From an uncultured Sulfuricurvum sp. (lineage in GTDB: Bacteria > Campylobacterota > Campylobacteria > Campylobacterales > Sulfurimonadaceae), in NCBI GenBank assembly GCA_903844635.1, contig CAIMUF010000016.1:1-48024 (forward strand): a stretch of 48,024 bases of DNA. Reading direction: 5' to 3'. A program made the translations under genes and the position numbers. A model generated the notes under the pieces. The model saw only the letters and a list, made by a program, of their open reading frames with translations, had not been told where the DNA came from and searched no databases. The first letter of the stretch is position 1. The number at the start of each line of letters is the position of its first letter. Shown piece by piece: positions 8,714 to 17,240 of this stretch.

Positions 8714-9627
8714 TCTTTCCACATAGTATCAATTACTTTTAAATACCGATCTTCTTTTATTACTTCTGCGTCTAATTTATCCAAATTGTGCTTGAAATAG
8801 TCTCTCATCTTTATAATTGCATTTTTATGGGAAGTAAACTCAAAATTACCCATTTCACTCAAGATTCTTTCATTATTGGATGTATACTCATTATTTAGAC
8901 CCTCATGTAATAGTCGGATTTCAGATTTAAAATCACTTACTTCATTGATAATATTTGACAGTGCAATCAAATCGATTCTTTGACCCGTTGAGAGATTGTA
9001 AATTTTATCTTTTGCTTCATTTTGTATGAAAAAATCAATCATTTTTAGTAAGTCATCAATATAAATATAATCAAAAAAGACATTTTTATTAATCGTTATG
9101 GGTAAATGTAAAAGATTTTTAACAATGGCATTAGAAATAAATTTATATCGATAGTTTTCATACTCCCCATACGCGCCGAAAATTCTAAGCTGAACTATTC
9201 GATCTGTTTTTTCAATATAATGAGATGTTATCGCTTTATAAAAACCATATTCATCCAAGGGTAAAGTCGCAAGATAATCATCTTCTTTGGCATCAACAAT
9301 TGGCTTATGTTTTCCATATTCGGCACCGCTACCAAAACTGATAATCTTTTGAACATTCTTTTCATGCTTAGCAATGTTAAAAAACAGTCGTAAGTTGTAT
9401 TCCGTACTATTTTTCATATCAACTGTATCGCGACCACCACCACGATTTGCTGTATGGATGATAATATCGATTTTATTGCCTAAAATATAATTATCAACTT
9501 CTTTTTCATTGTATAAATCCAGCTCTGATCTTGAAGGACAAAACAAAGTATAACTATATTCATGTTGAAAATATTCTTTCAGATGAGAGCTAATAAAACC
9601 ATTAGCTCCAGTAATAAAAATATTCAT
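8710..9627 (-). CDS. NAD(P)-dependent sugar epimerase/reductase (extended SDR)
   Basis: The protein has 305 residues with an N-terminal Rossmann motif (ITGANGFISSHL), the Ser of the triad in SFGSGAEYG and the YxxxK pair in YGFYK, all as in extended short-chain dehydrogenases acting on nucleotide sugars. Lying between FkbM and rfbH, it could be the 4-ketoreductase (abequose/paratose-type) or, next to a YerE-like enzyme, the YerF-type reductase acting on the added two-carbon branch. Sequence alone does not decide. It is AT-rich compared with rfbH. It starts 9 bases after the FkbM gene stop and overlaps rfbH through ATGA. Confidence 0.78.
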   Translation of the reverse strand: MNIFITGANGFISSHLKEYFQHEYSYTLFCPSRSELDLYNEKEVDNYILGNKIDIIIHTANRGGGRDTVDMKNSTEYNLRLFFNIAKHEKNVQKIISFGSGAEYGKHKPIVDAKEDDYLATLPLDEYGFYKAITSHYIEKTDRIVQLRIFGAYGEYENYRYKFISNAIVKNLLHLPITINKNVFFDYIYIDDLLKMIDFFIQNEAKDKIYNLSTGQRIDLIALSNIINEVSDFKSEIRLLHEGLNNEYTSNNERILSEMGNFEFTSHKNAIIKMRDYFKHNLDKLDAEVIKEDRYLKVIDTMWKE

Positions 9628-9636
9628 AACATACAG

Positions 9637-10728
9637 CTAAAAAATATATAATACAAATTCAAATCCATAATGCCCATGATATCTAATATAAAAGTTATCA
9701 TATTGCATACAAGACAATATCAAGTCCAAATCTTCTGTGCACCCTAATGAATAGTCTTTGATATTCTTTCGAGAGAGAGAGAGAGGAATATTAATAAAAT
9801 CTAATGGTAAATGATAAATTGAAATGGCCAAAATAGGTTTATTCTTTAATATTAACTTTTTCATACCTTCTAATGCTTGATTTTCAAAACCTTCAATATC
9901 CATTTTTACAAAATCTACTTTTGCCATAATAGTACTATCAACCTTTGAAACCATTATTTTATGCTCTGAATTTTCATCAATATTACAACCCGTTCCAGAT
10001 CCTGAATTAAATCCAATCAATCCATCAAAGTCTCCTGCACCCATTGGAAATACGCATGCATCCAAATTATTGGCATAAATTTTATTCTGTAACTTTATAA
10101 GATTAGCACTGTCTGGTTCAAAAGCATAATAGTTGTCAATTTTTATATTCTTACCATTGAAAACATCTATTAAATCACCATGACAAGCACCTAAATCCAA
10201 TACATTCATAGTCTCCTTGTTCTTTACTTCTTCTAATATTACATCGGGCAGATACATATTTCTATCATAAAAATCATTGATCAACTCGTATCTAAATGTC
10301 TTTCTAAAATTCATTATTGCATTAAATATATTCTTAGATAATTCATCTGACAAGAGGTTTCTCACCTTATCTATATCAATATTTTTTAAATCTTTTTGTA
10401 TAGAATTAGGATGTCTTAAAAATAAATGTTCAAAGTCATATAAATCAAATTTTTCTATTGATTCAAATATTGTATAAACTTTTTCAAATCCAAGTTTAAT
10501 TAAATATTCTTTTACTTCATAAATATTTACATATTCATTTAAAATTGTTATAATAACTGAAATGTTTTTTATTCTAATAGATTTTGGATCTACAATTTCC
10601 ACTTCGTTATAAGACTGTCCAGACTTCCCTTTATCTAAAATTGAAATTACCTTAAAATTTTTATTTTCAATATAATGATAAAATTTTTTTCCTAATCCAC
10701 CAAAACCATATAACATTATTTCATTCAT
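9637..10728 (-). CDS. FkbM-family methyltransferase with N-terminal Rossmann-like domain
   Basis: There appear to be two parts. Residues 1-90 begin MLYGFGGLGKKFYHYIE, a glycine-rich nucleotide-binding turn as in PglD-like or CoA/NAD-binding domains, without catalytic residues that I recognise. Residues about 165-340 are an FkbM-type SAM methyltransferase: VLDLGACHGD (motif I), an acidic FEPD, and DFVKMDIEGFE. FkbM enzymes usually O-methylate sugars. AAGGATAGG precedes the ATG. It is very AT-rich and Lys/Asn/Ile-heavy compared with rfbF/rfbG, suggesting a later addition to the cluster. It is probably a glycan O-methyltransferase; acceptor unknown. Confidence 0.75.
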   Translation of the reverse strand: MNEIMLYGFGGLGKKFYHYIENKNFKVISILDKGKSGQSYNEVEIVDPKSIRIKNISVIITILNEYVNIYEVKEYLIKLGFEKVYTIFESIEKFDLYDFEHLFLRHPNSIQKDLKNIDIDKVRNLLSDELSKNIFNAIMNFRKTFRYELINDFYDRNMYLPDVILEEVKNKETMNVLDLGACHGDLIDVFNGKNIKIDNYYAFEPDSANLIKLQNKIYANNLDACVFPMGAGDFDGLIGFNSGSGTGCNIDENSEHKIMVSKVDSTIMAKVDFVKMDIEGFENQALEGMKKLILKNKPILAISIYHLPLDFINIPLSLSRKNIKDYSLGCTEDLDLILSCMQYDNFYIRYHGHYGFEFVLYIF

Positions 10729-10796
10729 TTTCCTATCCTTTTTTCTATATCTAAAATTCTTTATTTATCTTCTTCTTTTCTTTTTGAGTAAAATCT

Positions 10797-11582
10797 TCAT
10801 CTTAACTCCAATAATTTATTTACAGCCTCAGTAAGTGATCTAACTTCATAATCATGATGGAAATGTAGCTCCCGCTCGTCATTCAATAATGTAGCATTAT
10901 TATTTATAATTTGTGAATAAGCTATACCGCATTTTCTTGCCATTGCAACATCGCTTTCATATGTATCGCCAATAATATATAATTCATCAGTATTTAAATT
11001 CCAATCATTCATCAATTGCGCTATCATGTTGATTTCTGGTTTACCAATAATGATGTCAGGCTGTCGCTTAGAAGCACCGACAATAGCTCCAACCATGGCT
11101 CCACAACCCGGTTTTAAGATATTATTTTCTATCAAATAATTTGAATCAGTATTGCATGCAACAAATAAAGCACCATTTTCTAAAGCTGTTAGTGCATCAT
11201 ATATTTTATCATACGTAATATCAAAGTCCATTCCGATTAAAATACATTCACACTCTGATGGACTACTTAATTCTAAACCAACGGAGATAATTTCATTTTC
11301 TAAATTTTTACTACCTATAACATAAATCTTTTTTAAACTGCGATCTAATAAAAACTGTACTGATGCCGATGCAGAACAATATACCTTATCCGAAGAAGCA
11401 GGTATACCCAATGAAATCAATTTTTGAGCCATCTCTTCACGTGATTTTGTCGAATTATTTGTAATATAAAAAATATCAATTTGATTTTTGCGTAATATTT
11501 CCAAAACATCCTGTGCATCATGCGCTAACTTATTGCCATAATAAAGCGTTCCGTCAAGATCAAATATAACACCTTTAATCAT
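10797..11582 (-). CDS. HAD-IIA family sugar-phosphate phosphatase (NagD-like)
   Basis: The nucleophile motif FDLDGTLYYG lies at the N-terminus, motif II at ITNNST, and motifs III/IV at IIGKPE and YIIGDTYESDVAMA, the pattern of NagD/HAD-IIA phosphatases. An open frame extends to a TTG at 11597, but GAAGGAGGATAAA just before ATG 11582 is a near-perfect ribosome site, so the protein is 261 aa starting MIKGVIFDLDG. It follows the thiamine-diphosphate enzyme with a 1-base gap, so the two are co-translated. A role in removing phosphate from a sugar-phosphate intermediate is likely but not proven. Confidence 0.82.
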   Translation of the reverse strand: MIKGVIFDLDGTLYYGNKLAHDAQDVLEILRKNQIDIFYITNNSTKSREEMAQKLISLGIPASSDKVYCSASASVQFLLDRSLKKIYVIGSKNLENEIISVGLELSSPSECECILIGMDFDITYDKIYDALTALENGALFVACNTDSNYLIENNILKPGCGAMVGAIVGASKRQPDIIIGKPEINMIAQLMNDWNLNTDELYIIGDTYESDVAMARKCGIAYSQIINNNATLLNDERELHFHHDYEVRSLTEAVNKLLELR

Positions 11583-11583
11583 T

Positions 11584-13389
11584 TTATCCTCCTTCAATCG
11601 GTTTGATAATCATATTACTTAAAAACTCATTCCTGTCTAAAAAGGGATAAAGATCTTCAAGAGGCTTTGAGATTATCGAGCCATCATCTTTTTTATACGA
11701 CGAGATTTTAGGATATAGAACTTCGCTAGGGTCAAGTACTACTTCACAAAATACTGGACCTTCTATGGAAAGAATCGTATTTAAATTCATTTCCATTTCT
11801 TTATGATTACTAAGTATATAGGTTTCAAATCCATAAACTTTAGTCAATGCAATCATATCTGGAATTGTTACTCCGCTTTTCGGACCTTCCCCGATAAAAT
11901 GCCCATCAAAAAAATTGTTTTGAGTGGTGCGTATAGAGAGGTATCCATTATTATTAAACATAAAAATTTTAATTGGTAGTTTATAATGGATTATCGTTTG
12001 CAATTCTTGTAAGTTCATTTGAATACTGCCATCACCAGTTAAACAAATTATATCCTTACAATTATTTGCCAAACATGCGCCTATTGCTGCAGGTAAATCA
12101 TAACCCATTGATGCACATGCTACATTAGAGAATAAACGCTGACCATCTTTTACAGGAAATGCTTGAAATGCAGACGTATAAGCCGTGCCGTTACCCGTAA
12201 TGGTAATACTATTTGAAGAAAGTAATGTTCCTAATTTTTCAGCAAAGACATGTGAATTTACATATTTATTGTATTCATAGTATTCCTTTGGAACAATCGG
12301 ATAATACTCTTTGATTCGCTGACAATAGTCTAACCAATCATCGTATACAGTATTGAATGAAACTTTTTTAAACTCTTTAATCATTACATTTATAAAAAAA
12401 TTTATATCTGACACTATTTTAAGATTAATATTTAACGTATGTTTATTTAACTCTGCAGGATCGATATCAACCATAATTTTTATAGCTTCCCTACCAAAAT
12501 ATTCCCAACTATAGCTAATAATACGCAAATTCATACGTGTACCTAAAATAATTATTAAGTCACTATTTTGCATAATAAAGTTCGCAGCACGTTCACCTAG
12601 TATTCCTGGACGACCAAAAAAGAACTTGTGGTCTGACGCAATTAAATCTACGCCTGAAATAGCTGTCAAAACAGGAACTCGTGTCATATCGACTAATTGG
12701 ATAAAGGATGGCAGTGCATCAGCGAGCCTTATACCATTTCCAGCAATAATCACAGGTCTTTGTGCATTTTTAAGTAACTCAATAACTTCATCAATTTTGG
12801 TGTCATAGTTTTGTGCTTCAGGAGGGGTAAATTCTATTAAAGTCGCTTCATCTACCATCGATCCTTGAATATCCAGTGGGATATCGAGCCACACTGGCCC
12901 AGGGCGACCATTTTTGGCTTCATACACTGCTCTTTGAAGATGATAGCGAATACTATTTTTATCGGTAATCATTACAGCATATTTTGTAATAGGCTTTACC
13001 ATTGCGATAATATTACACTCTTGATCACCAAGTTGTCGTAAATTTAATTCTGGTTGAGATGCAATCGTTGTTTCAAATTTTACTTGTCCTGAAATAGTAA
13101 GAGTCGGAATCGAGTCAACCCACGCACTGTATACACCTGTAATAGCATTTGTCCCCCCAGGTCCTGTGGTCACATAAGCAATACCGATTTTATTGGTTAC
13201 CCTAGCAAATCCTTCTGCTGCAAATGTACATGCTTGCTCATGATGATTGCACACATACTTTAATTTTTCATGTCGTCCCAACGAATCAATAAGGTGCATA
13301 TTTCCACCACCTGATACCATAAATACTGTTTTTGCAGTATCATTATGCTCCGCTAAAAAATTGGCGACATAATCACTTACTTTTATCAT
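11584..13389 (-). CDS. Thiamine-diphosphate enzyme, acetolactate-synthase/YerE-like
   Basis: The 601-residue protein has the three-domain ThDP fold: an N-terminal PYR domain with the catalytic Glu in HHEQAC, a central domain (IIAGNGIRL, DIDPAEL), and a C-terminal PP domain with the ThDP signature GDGSIQMN...NNNGY. Family members join a two-carbon unit from pyruvate to an acceptor. Between rfbG and rfbH the closest functional model is YerE of Yersinia, a ThDP/FAD enzyme that adds a two-carbon branch to CDP-3,6-dideoxy-4-ketoglucose. No regulatory ilvN-type gene or other ilv gene is nearby, so a branched-chain amino-acid role is unlikely. ATG 13389 overlaps the rfbG stop (ATGA). Confidence 0.78.
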   Translation of the reverse strand: MIKVSDYVANFLAEHNDTAKTVFMVSGGGNMHLIDSLGRHEKLKYVCNHHEQACTFAAEGFARVTNKIGIAYVTTGPGGTNAITGVYSAWVDSIPTLTISGQVKFETTIASQPELNLRQLGDQECNIIAMVKPITKYAVMITDKNSIRYHLQRAVYEAKNGRPGPVWLDIPLDIQGSMVDEATLIEFTPPEAQNYDTKIDEVIELLKNAQRPVIIAGNGIRLADALPSFIQLVDMTRVPVLTAISGVDLIASDHKFFFGRPGILGERAANFIMQNSDLIIILGTRMNLRIISYSWEYFGREAIKIMVDIDPAELNKHTLNINLKIVSDINFFINVMIKEFKKVSFNTVYDDWLDYCQRIKEYYPIVPKEYYEYNKYVNSHVFAEKLGTLLSSNSITITGNGTAYTSAFQAFPVKDGQRLFSNVACASMGYDLPAAIGACLANNCKDIICLTGDGSIQMNLQELQTIIHYKLPIKIFMFNNNGYLSIRTTQNNFFDGHFIGEGPKSGVTIPDMIALTKVYGFETYILSNHKEMEMNLNTILSIEGPVFCEVVLDPSEVLYPKISSYKKDDGSIISKPLEDLYPFLDRNEFLSNMIIKPIEGG

Positions 13390-14483
13390 ACTTTACTCCA
13401 ACACATATTTTTCTTTTTAGCATCTGCAACATAGTGATTCAAATCATCAATTGTACCAACTGTATTGTTCTCATAAAAATTCTTATACCACACTACCGTT
13501 TTCTCAAAAGTCGTTTTGCTATCCCAAACATCTTTCCATTTTAAACGAATATGGGCTTTTGAACAATCGAGTTTTAATAAATTCGCTTCATGAAATTGAT
13601 AAAGATCTCGATTGATCTCATAATCGATTTTATCCCAGTGTTTTTTTACATGATGTAAGGCCTCTTCAACGGTAATACTCCCCTCATCACTGGGACCAAA
13701 GTTCCATGCTTCTCCAAATTCGACTTTTTCTTCCAAAAGTTTTTGTCCGATAGCAAGATATCCACTGAGAGGTTCAAGAACATGCTGCCATGGGCGAGTA
13801 GCATTGGGATTTCGGATACTGACCTTTTTTCCTTTTGAAACGGATAACATAATATCGGTCATCAGGCGGTCTTTCGCCCAGTCTCCGCCACCAATCACGT
13901 TACCCGCGCGACACGATGCTAAAAGAGTATTATGCGATTTTTTGTAATCGACAGGATTGAAATATGAGTTTCGGTAAGAATTAGCGAGCAAATCGGCACA
14001 CCCTTTAGACGAGCTGTAAGGATCATATCCTCCCATAGGATCGTTTTCACGATATCCCCATACCCATTCACGGTTTTCATACGCTTTGTCGCTGGTGATG
14101 TTGACGATTGCTTTCACACCGTTTGCGCGGCATGCTTCAAAGACTTTAAGTGTTCCCATCACATTGGTCTCATACGTTTCGATAGGTTTTTCATAGGAGA
14201 GGTACACAAGCGGTTGAGCGGCAAGATGAAATACTATATCGGGCTTGTAGGTTGCAAAAGTAGTATTTAATGCGTCCAAATCTCGAATATCTCCGATGAT
14301 AGAGATAATATCAAGATTTAGAAGCAAAATATGGTTAGGCTCTGTGGAGGCAGGAAGTGAATATCCGATTACTTTGGCTCCCATCTGATGTAACCATAAT
14401 GCCAGCCATGATCCTTTGAATCCTGTATGCCCTGTTAATAAAACCGTTTTATTTTTGTAAACGCCACCAAAAAGATTATCCAT
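13386..14483 (-). CDS. rfbG: CDP-glucose 4,6-dehydratase
   Basis: This is an extended SDR beginning VLLTGHTGFKGSWLALWL, typical of RfbG, with VFHLAAQPLV, the Ser/Asp/Lys stretch ITSDKAYEN and the active Tyr-Lys pair YSSSKGCAD. It converts CDP-glucose to CDP-4-keto-6-deoxyglucose. A frame runs to ATG 14498, but ATG 14483 gives the usual short N-terminus (MDNLFGG) and overlaps the rfbF stop as TAATG; about 365 aa, as expected. It is less AT-rich than the FkbM and HAD genes. It is the second gene of the CDP-sugar operon. Confidence 0.94.
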   Translation of the reverse strand: MDNLFGGVYKNKTVLLTGHTGFKGSWLALWLHQMGAKVIGYSLPASTEPNHILLLNLDIISIIGDIRDLDALNTTFATYKPDIVFHLAAQPLVYLSYEKPIETYETNVMGTLKVFEACRANGVKAIVNITSDKAYENREWVWGYRENDPMGGYDPYSSSKGCADLLANSYRNSYFNPVDYKKSHNTLLASCRAGNVIGGGDWAKDRLMTDIMLSVSKGKKVSIRNPNATRPWQHVLEPLSGYLAIGQKLLEEKVEFGEAWNFGPSDEGSITVEEALHHVKKHWDKIDYEINRDLYQFHEANLLKLDCSKAHIRLKWKDVWDSKTTFEKTVVWYKNFYENNTVGTIDDLNHYVADAKKKNMCWSKV

Positions 14484-15256
14484 TACCAGTTTTTCCATTT
14501 GGCTTTATTATCATGCCACAGTTGGTTCAGCTTTTGGTTATCTCGAAGCGTATCCATACACTGCCAAAAACCATGATGTTTATAAGCAAAAAGCTCACCC
14601 TCTTTTGCAATCGCTTGCAAGGCAGTTTGCTCAAAAACACATGCTTCATTTTCAGTTAAATACTTAAATATTGTTGATTCACATACAAAAAATCCGCCAT
14701 TAATCCAGCCACCCTCATCAAGCGGCTTTTCAACAAAACTTTTAATATTCATATCTTCAGAAATATCCAAATTTCCAAATCGTGCTTCGGGTTGGACAGC
14801 GGTCATCGTTAATGTCTTGCCATTTTTTTTGTGAAAGGCTACCGTATCTGTAATATTAACATCACAAACCCCGTCGCCGTAGGTAAGCAAAAAAGGCTCA
14901 TTTCCAATATACTTTTCAGCTCTTTTGATCCGTCCACCTGTCATTGTATCACGTCCCGTATCGACTAAAGTAACCTTCCATGGCTCACTGGTATTATTAT
15001 GAACTTCCATTTGACCCGTCTGAATATCAAAAGTAATATCACTTTGATGCAAAAAATAATTAGCAAAATATTCTTTGATGTAATAGCTTTTATATCCCAG
15101 CAAAATAACAAAATCATTAAAACCGTGAGCAGAATACATTTTCATAATATGCCAAAGAATCGGTTTTCCTCCAATTTCTACCATCGGCTTTGGTTTTAAC
15201 TCTGTCTCTTCAGATATACGGGTTCCATACCCACCTGCTAAAATCACTACTTTCAT
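14483..15256 (-). CDS. rfbF: Glucose-1-phosphate cytidylyltransferase
   Basis: The nucleotidyltransferase start KVVILAGGYGTRISEET is followed by KPKPMVEIGGKPILWHIM, LLTYGDGVCDVN and FVEKP, all characteristic of RfbF, which makes CDP-glucose from CTP and glucose-1-phosphate. The start is set at ATG 15256, giving the family-typical MKVVILAGG; ATG 15265 is three codons upstream. It is the first gene of the eleven-gene cluster and is divergent from pckA. Two TATAAT-like -10 boxes lie in the 170-base gap upstream. Confidence 0.94.
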   Translation of the reverse strand: MKVVILAGGYGTRISEETELKPKPMVEIGGKPILWHIMKMYSAHGFNDFVILLGYKSYYIKEYFANYFLHQSDITFDIQTGQMEVHNNTSEPWKVTLVDTGRDTMTGGRIKRAEKYIGNEPFLLTYGDGVCDVNITDTVAFHKKNGKTLTMTAVQPEARFGNLDISEDMNIKSFVEKPLDEGGWINGGFFVCESTIFKYLTENEACVFEQTALQAIAKEGELFAYKHHGFWQCMDTLRDNQKLNQLWHDNKAKWKNW

Positions 15257-15306
15257 TCTGTCCATTCTTGCATTATTTATAATAACTCAACACTTTTCTG
15301 GTTTTT

Positions 15307-15312
15307 ATTATA
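15307..15312 (-). promoter_or_regulatory. Candidate -10 box of the CDP-sugar operon
   Basis: The minus strand reads TATAAT here, about 50 bases before the rfbF start. No good -35 is visible 17 bases upstream (TGATGA), which is common in campylobacterotan vegetative promoters. A second AT-rich candidate lies nearer the gene at about 15275-15285. Confidence 0.45.
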
Positions 15313-15373
15313 TCAATATTTTGTGTTAATCATCATACTTTCACTCTTTAATTCCGATTAAACATTGTAGGCG

Positions 15374-15379
15374 TATAAT
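15374..15379 (+). promoter_or_regulatory. Candidate -10 box of pckA
   Basis: GCGTATAAT lies 50 bases before the pckA ATG, with a perfect TATAAT hexamer and no recognisable -35. The predicted leader is about 45 bases and ends in the ribosome site AAAAGGTGA. Confidence 0.55.
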
Positions 15380-15428
15380 TCGGCTAACAATGTTGCTCGT
15401 TATTCGGGCTTAAAAGGTGAAATAGATC

Positions 15429-17015
15429 ATGAATACTGCAGAGATTGATACATTAGGGATAAAAAATTCCCAAAATATTTTTCATAATTTAACTTTTGAT
15501 GAATTAATAGAGCATGAACTTCGTAACGGTGAATGCACCATGACCAGCAGCGGTGCAACCACTGTTGATACAGGGATCTTTACCGGTCGAAGTCCTAAAG
15601 ACAAATATTTTGTCAACAGCGACCCATCCAATCAATACATCGCATGGGGAGATGTCAATAAAAAAATTGATAAAGCCGTTTTTGATGAGCTCTTGATCGT
15701 TGCACGTGAACAACTTTCTAATAAAGATTTGTATATCACTGATGTCTTTTGTGGCTCCAGTACTTCGAGTAAACGTTCTATTCGTTTTGTTTCAGAAATC
15801 GCATGGCAGTCTCATTTTGTCAAAAATATGTTTATTCGCCCTACATCCGAAGAACTCAATGATTTTAAACCTCAATTTACCGTTCTCAATGCGTGTAAAG
15901 CGGTTAATAGCCAATGGGAAAATCATGGATTGAACTCGGAAGTGTTTGTCCTTTTTGATATCGAGGCCAATCTTTGTATTATTGGTGGTACGTGGTACGG
16001 TGGTGAAATGAAAAAAGGAATTTTTTCAATGATGAATTACTGGCTTCCGCTTGAGGGGAAACTGGCGATGCATTGTTCTGCTAACGTGGGACCTGCAGGC
16101 GATACTTGTCTCTTTTTCGGTCTTAGCGGAACAGGTAAGACCACCCTTTCAACCGATCCTCAACGTGCACTCATCGGTGATGACGAACACGGCTGGGATG
16201 ATGAAGGTGTCTTTAACTTCGAGGGTGGATGTTACGCAAAAGTGATCAATCTTGATCCTAAAAGTGAACCTGAAATCTACGCTGCTATCCGTAAAGGGGC
16301 ACTGCTCGAAAATGTCGTCTATGACGAAGATGGTTTAGTCAACTACGAAGACGGCTCGAAAACGGAAAACACTCGGGTATCGTATCCTATTGAACACATC
16401 GACAATCATCAGCCTTCTCTTCAAGCTGCCCATCCTCAAAATATTATTTTTCTCTCTGCTGATGCCTTTGGTGTACTTCCTCCGGTTAGTAAACTTACTA
16501 AAGAACAAGCAATGTATTATTTCCTCAGCGGCTATACTGCAAAAGTTGCGGGAACCGAACGCGGTATTACGGAACCTGTTGCAACATTCAGCTCATGTTT
16601 CGGAGAAGCGTTTTTACCTCTTCATCCGACCGTTTATGCAAAACTTTTAGGTGAAAAAATCGATATGCATCATGTTAATGTCTATCTCGTGAATACAGGA
16701 TGGACAGGTGGTGCTTACGGCGTCGGAAAACGAATGAGCATTAAAGATACTCGTGCATGTATCAATGCTATTCTAGACGGTTCAATCAATGAGTCTGAAT
16801 TTGATACTACCAATACTTTTGGATTTCATATACCAAAAACACTCGGATCGATCGATCCTGTAATCCTTAATCCTCGTAATGCTTGGGCGGATCGTGATGC
16901 GTATCTTGTTCAACGTGATAATTTGGCTAAACTCTTTATACAAAACTTCAAAAAATATACGGATGGAACAAGTGGATTTGATTATTCTGCTGCAGGTCCG
17001 AAAGTTATCGACTAA
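15429..17015 (+). CDS. pckA: Phosphoenolpyruvate carboxykinase (ATP)
   Basis: The 528-residue cytoplasmic enzyme interconverts oxaloacetate + ATP and PEP + CO2 + ADP. It shows the N-terminal TGRSPKDKY substrate loop (residues about 52-60), the kinase P-loop [11 protein letters not shown] near 230, the metal site DDEHGWDD, and the nucleotide-binding region [15 protein letters not shown]. Length is normal. In an autotroph that fixes carbon by the reductive TCA cycle it would draw PEP from oxaloacetate (inference). It stands alone, divergent from rfbF and convergent with glnA, with palindromic repeats between. Confidence 0.96.
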   Translation: MNTAEIDTLGIKNSQNIFHNLTFDELIEHELRNGECTMTSSGATTVDTGIFTGRSPKDKYFVNSDPSNQYIAWGDVNKKIDKAVFDELLIVAREQLSNKDLYITDVFCGSSTSSKRSIRFVSEIAWQSHFVKNMFIRPTSEELNDFKPQFTVLNACKAVNSQWENHGLNSEVFVLFDIEANLCIIGGTWYGGEMKKGIFSMMNYWLPLEGKLAMHCSANVGPAGDTCLFFGLSGTGKTTLSTDPQRALIGDDEHGWDDEGVFNFEGGCYAKVINLDPKSEPEIYAAIRKGALLENVVYDEDGLVNYEDGSKTENTRVSYPIEHIDNHQPSLQAAHPQNIIFLSADAFGVLPPVSKLTKEQAMYYFLSGYTAKVAGTERGITEPVATFSSCFGEAFLPLHPTVYAKLLGEKIDMHHVNVYLVNTGWTGGAYGVGKRMSIKDTRACINAILDGSINESEFDTTNTFGFHIPKTLGSIDPVILNPRNAWADRDAYLVQRDNLAKLFIQNFKKYTDGTSGFDYSAAGPKVID

Positions 17016-17030
17016 ACTCTTCCTCTCATT

Positions 17031-17050
17031 ATTCCTGCTTTTGCGGGAAT
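17031..17050. repeat. ATTCC(C/T)GC palindrome, pckA side
   Basis: ATTCCTGC-TTTT-GCGGGAAT forms an 8-bp stem with one G-U pair, 15 bases after the pckA stop. It belongs to the same palindrome family as the elements at 25-44 and 21847-21864 and may also end pckA transcription. Confidence 0.65.
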
Positions 17051-17076
17051 CTACATTTGATATTACACTTATGTTC

Positions 17077-17182
17077 ATCTAACACAATTTTCTTGAGAAT
17101 TCAACTCTAAATTGTATTTATGCTTTTACTTTGCTTCATTAAGCACGTGTATTTTTGAATTCACAAGAAAATTGTGTTAGAT
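17077..17182. repeat. 28-bp inverted repeat with 50-base spacer between pckA and glnA
   Basis: The arm at 17077-17104 (ATCTAACACAATTTTCTTG...) is matched in reverse complement by 17155-17182 with a single mismatch in 28. Similarity continues weakly for about 8 more bases outward. The 50-base spacer has no open frame. The whole is bracketed by two CCCGC palindromes (17031-17050 and 17207-17232), giving a nested structure. It could be a remnant of a small non-autonomous element or a two-way terminator for the convergent genes. Confidence 0.75.
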
Positions 17183-17206
17183 AAATATGATTAGTCAAAG
17201 GAGGTT

Positions 17207-17232
17207 ACTATTCCCGCATAAACGGGAACAGT
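17207..17232. repeat. TTCCCG palindrome, glnA side
   Basis: TTCCCG-CATAAA-CGGGAA with flanking ACT/AGT gives 9 of 10 paired bases, 8 bases from the glnA stop. It is a member of the same palindrome family and a plausible transcription stop for glnA on the minus strand. Confidence 0.6.
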
Positions 17233-17240
17233 AGAAAAGG

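Noticed and set aside
11584-13389. Biosynthetic acetolactate synthase (ilvB)
   Set aside because: No ilvN, ilvC or other branched-chain gene is near, and the gene sits tightly inside a CDP-sugar operon; a YerE-like role fits better.
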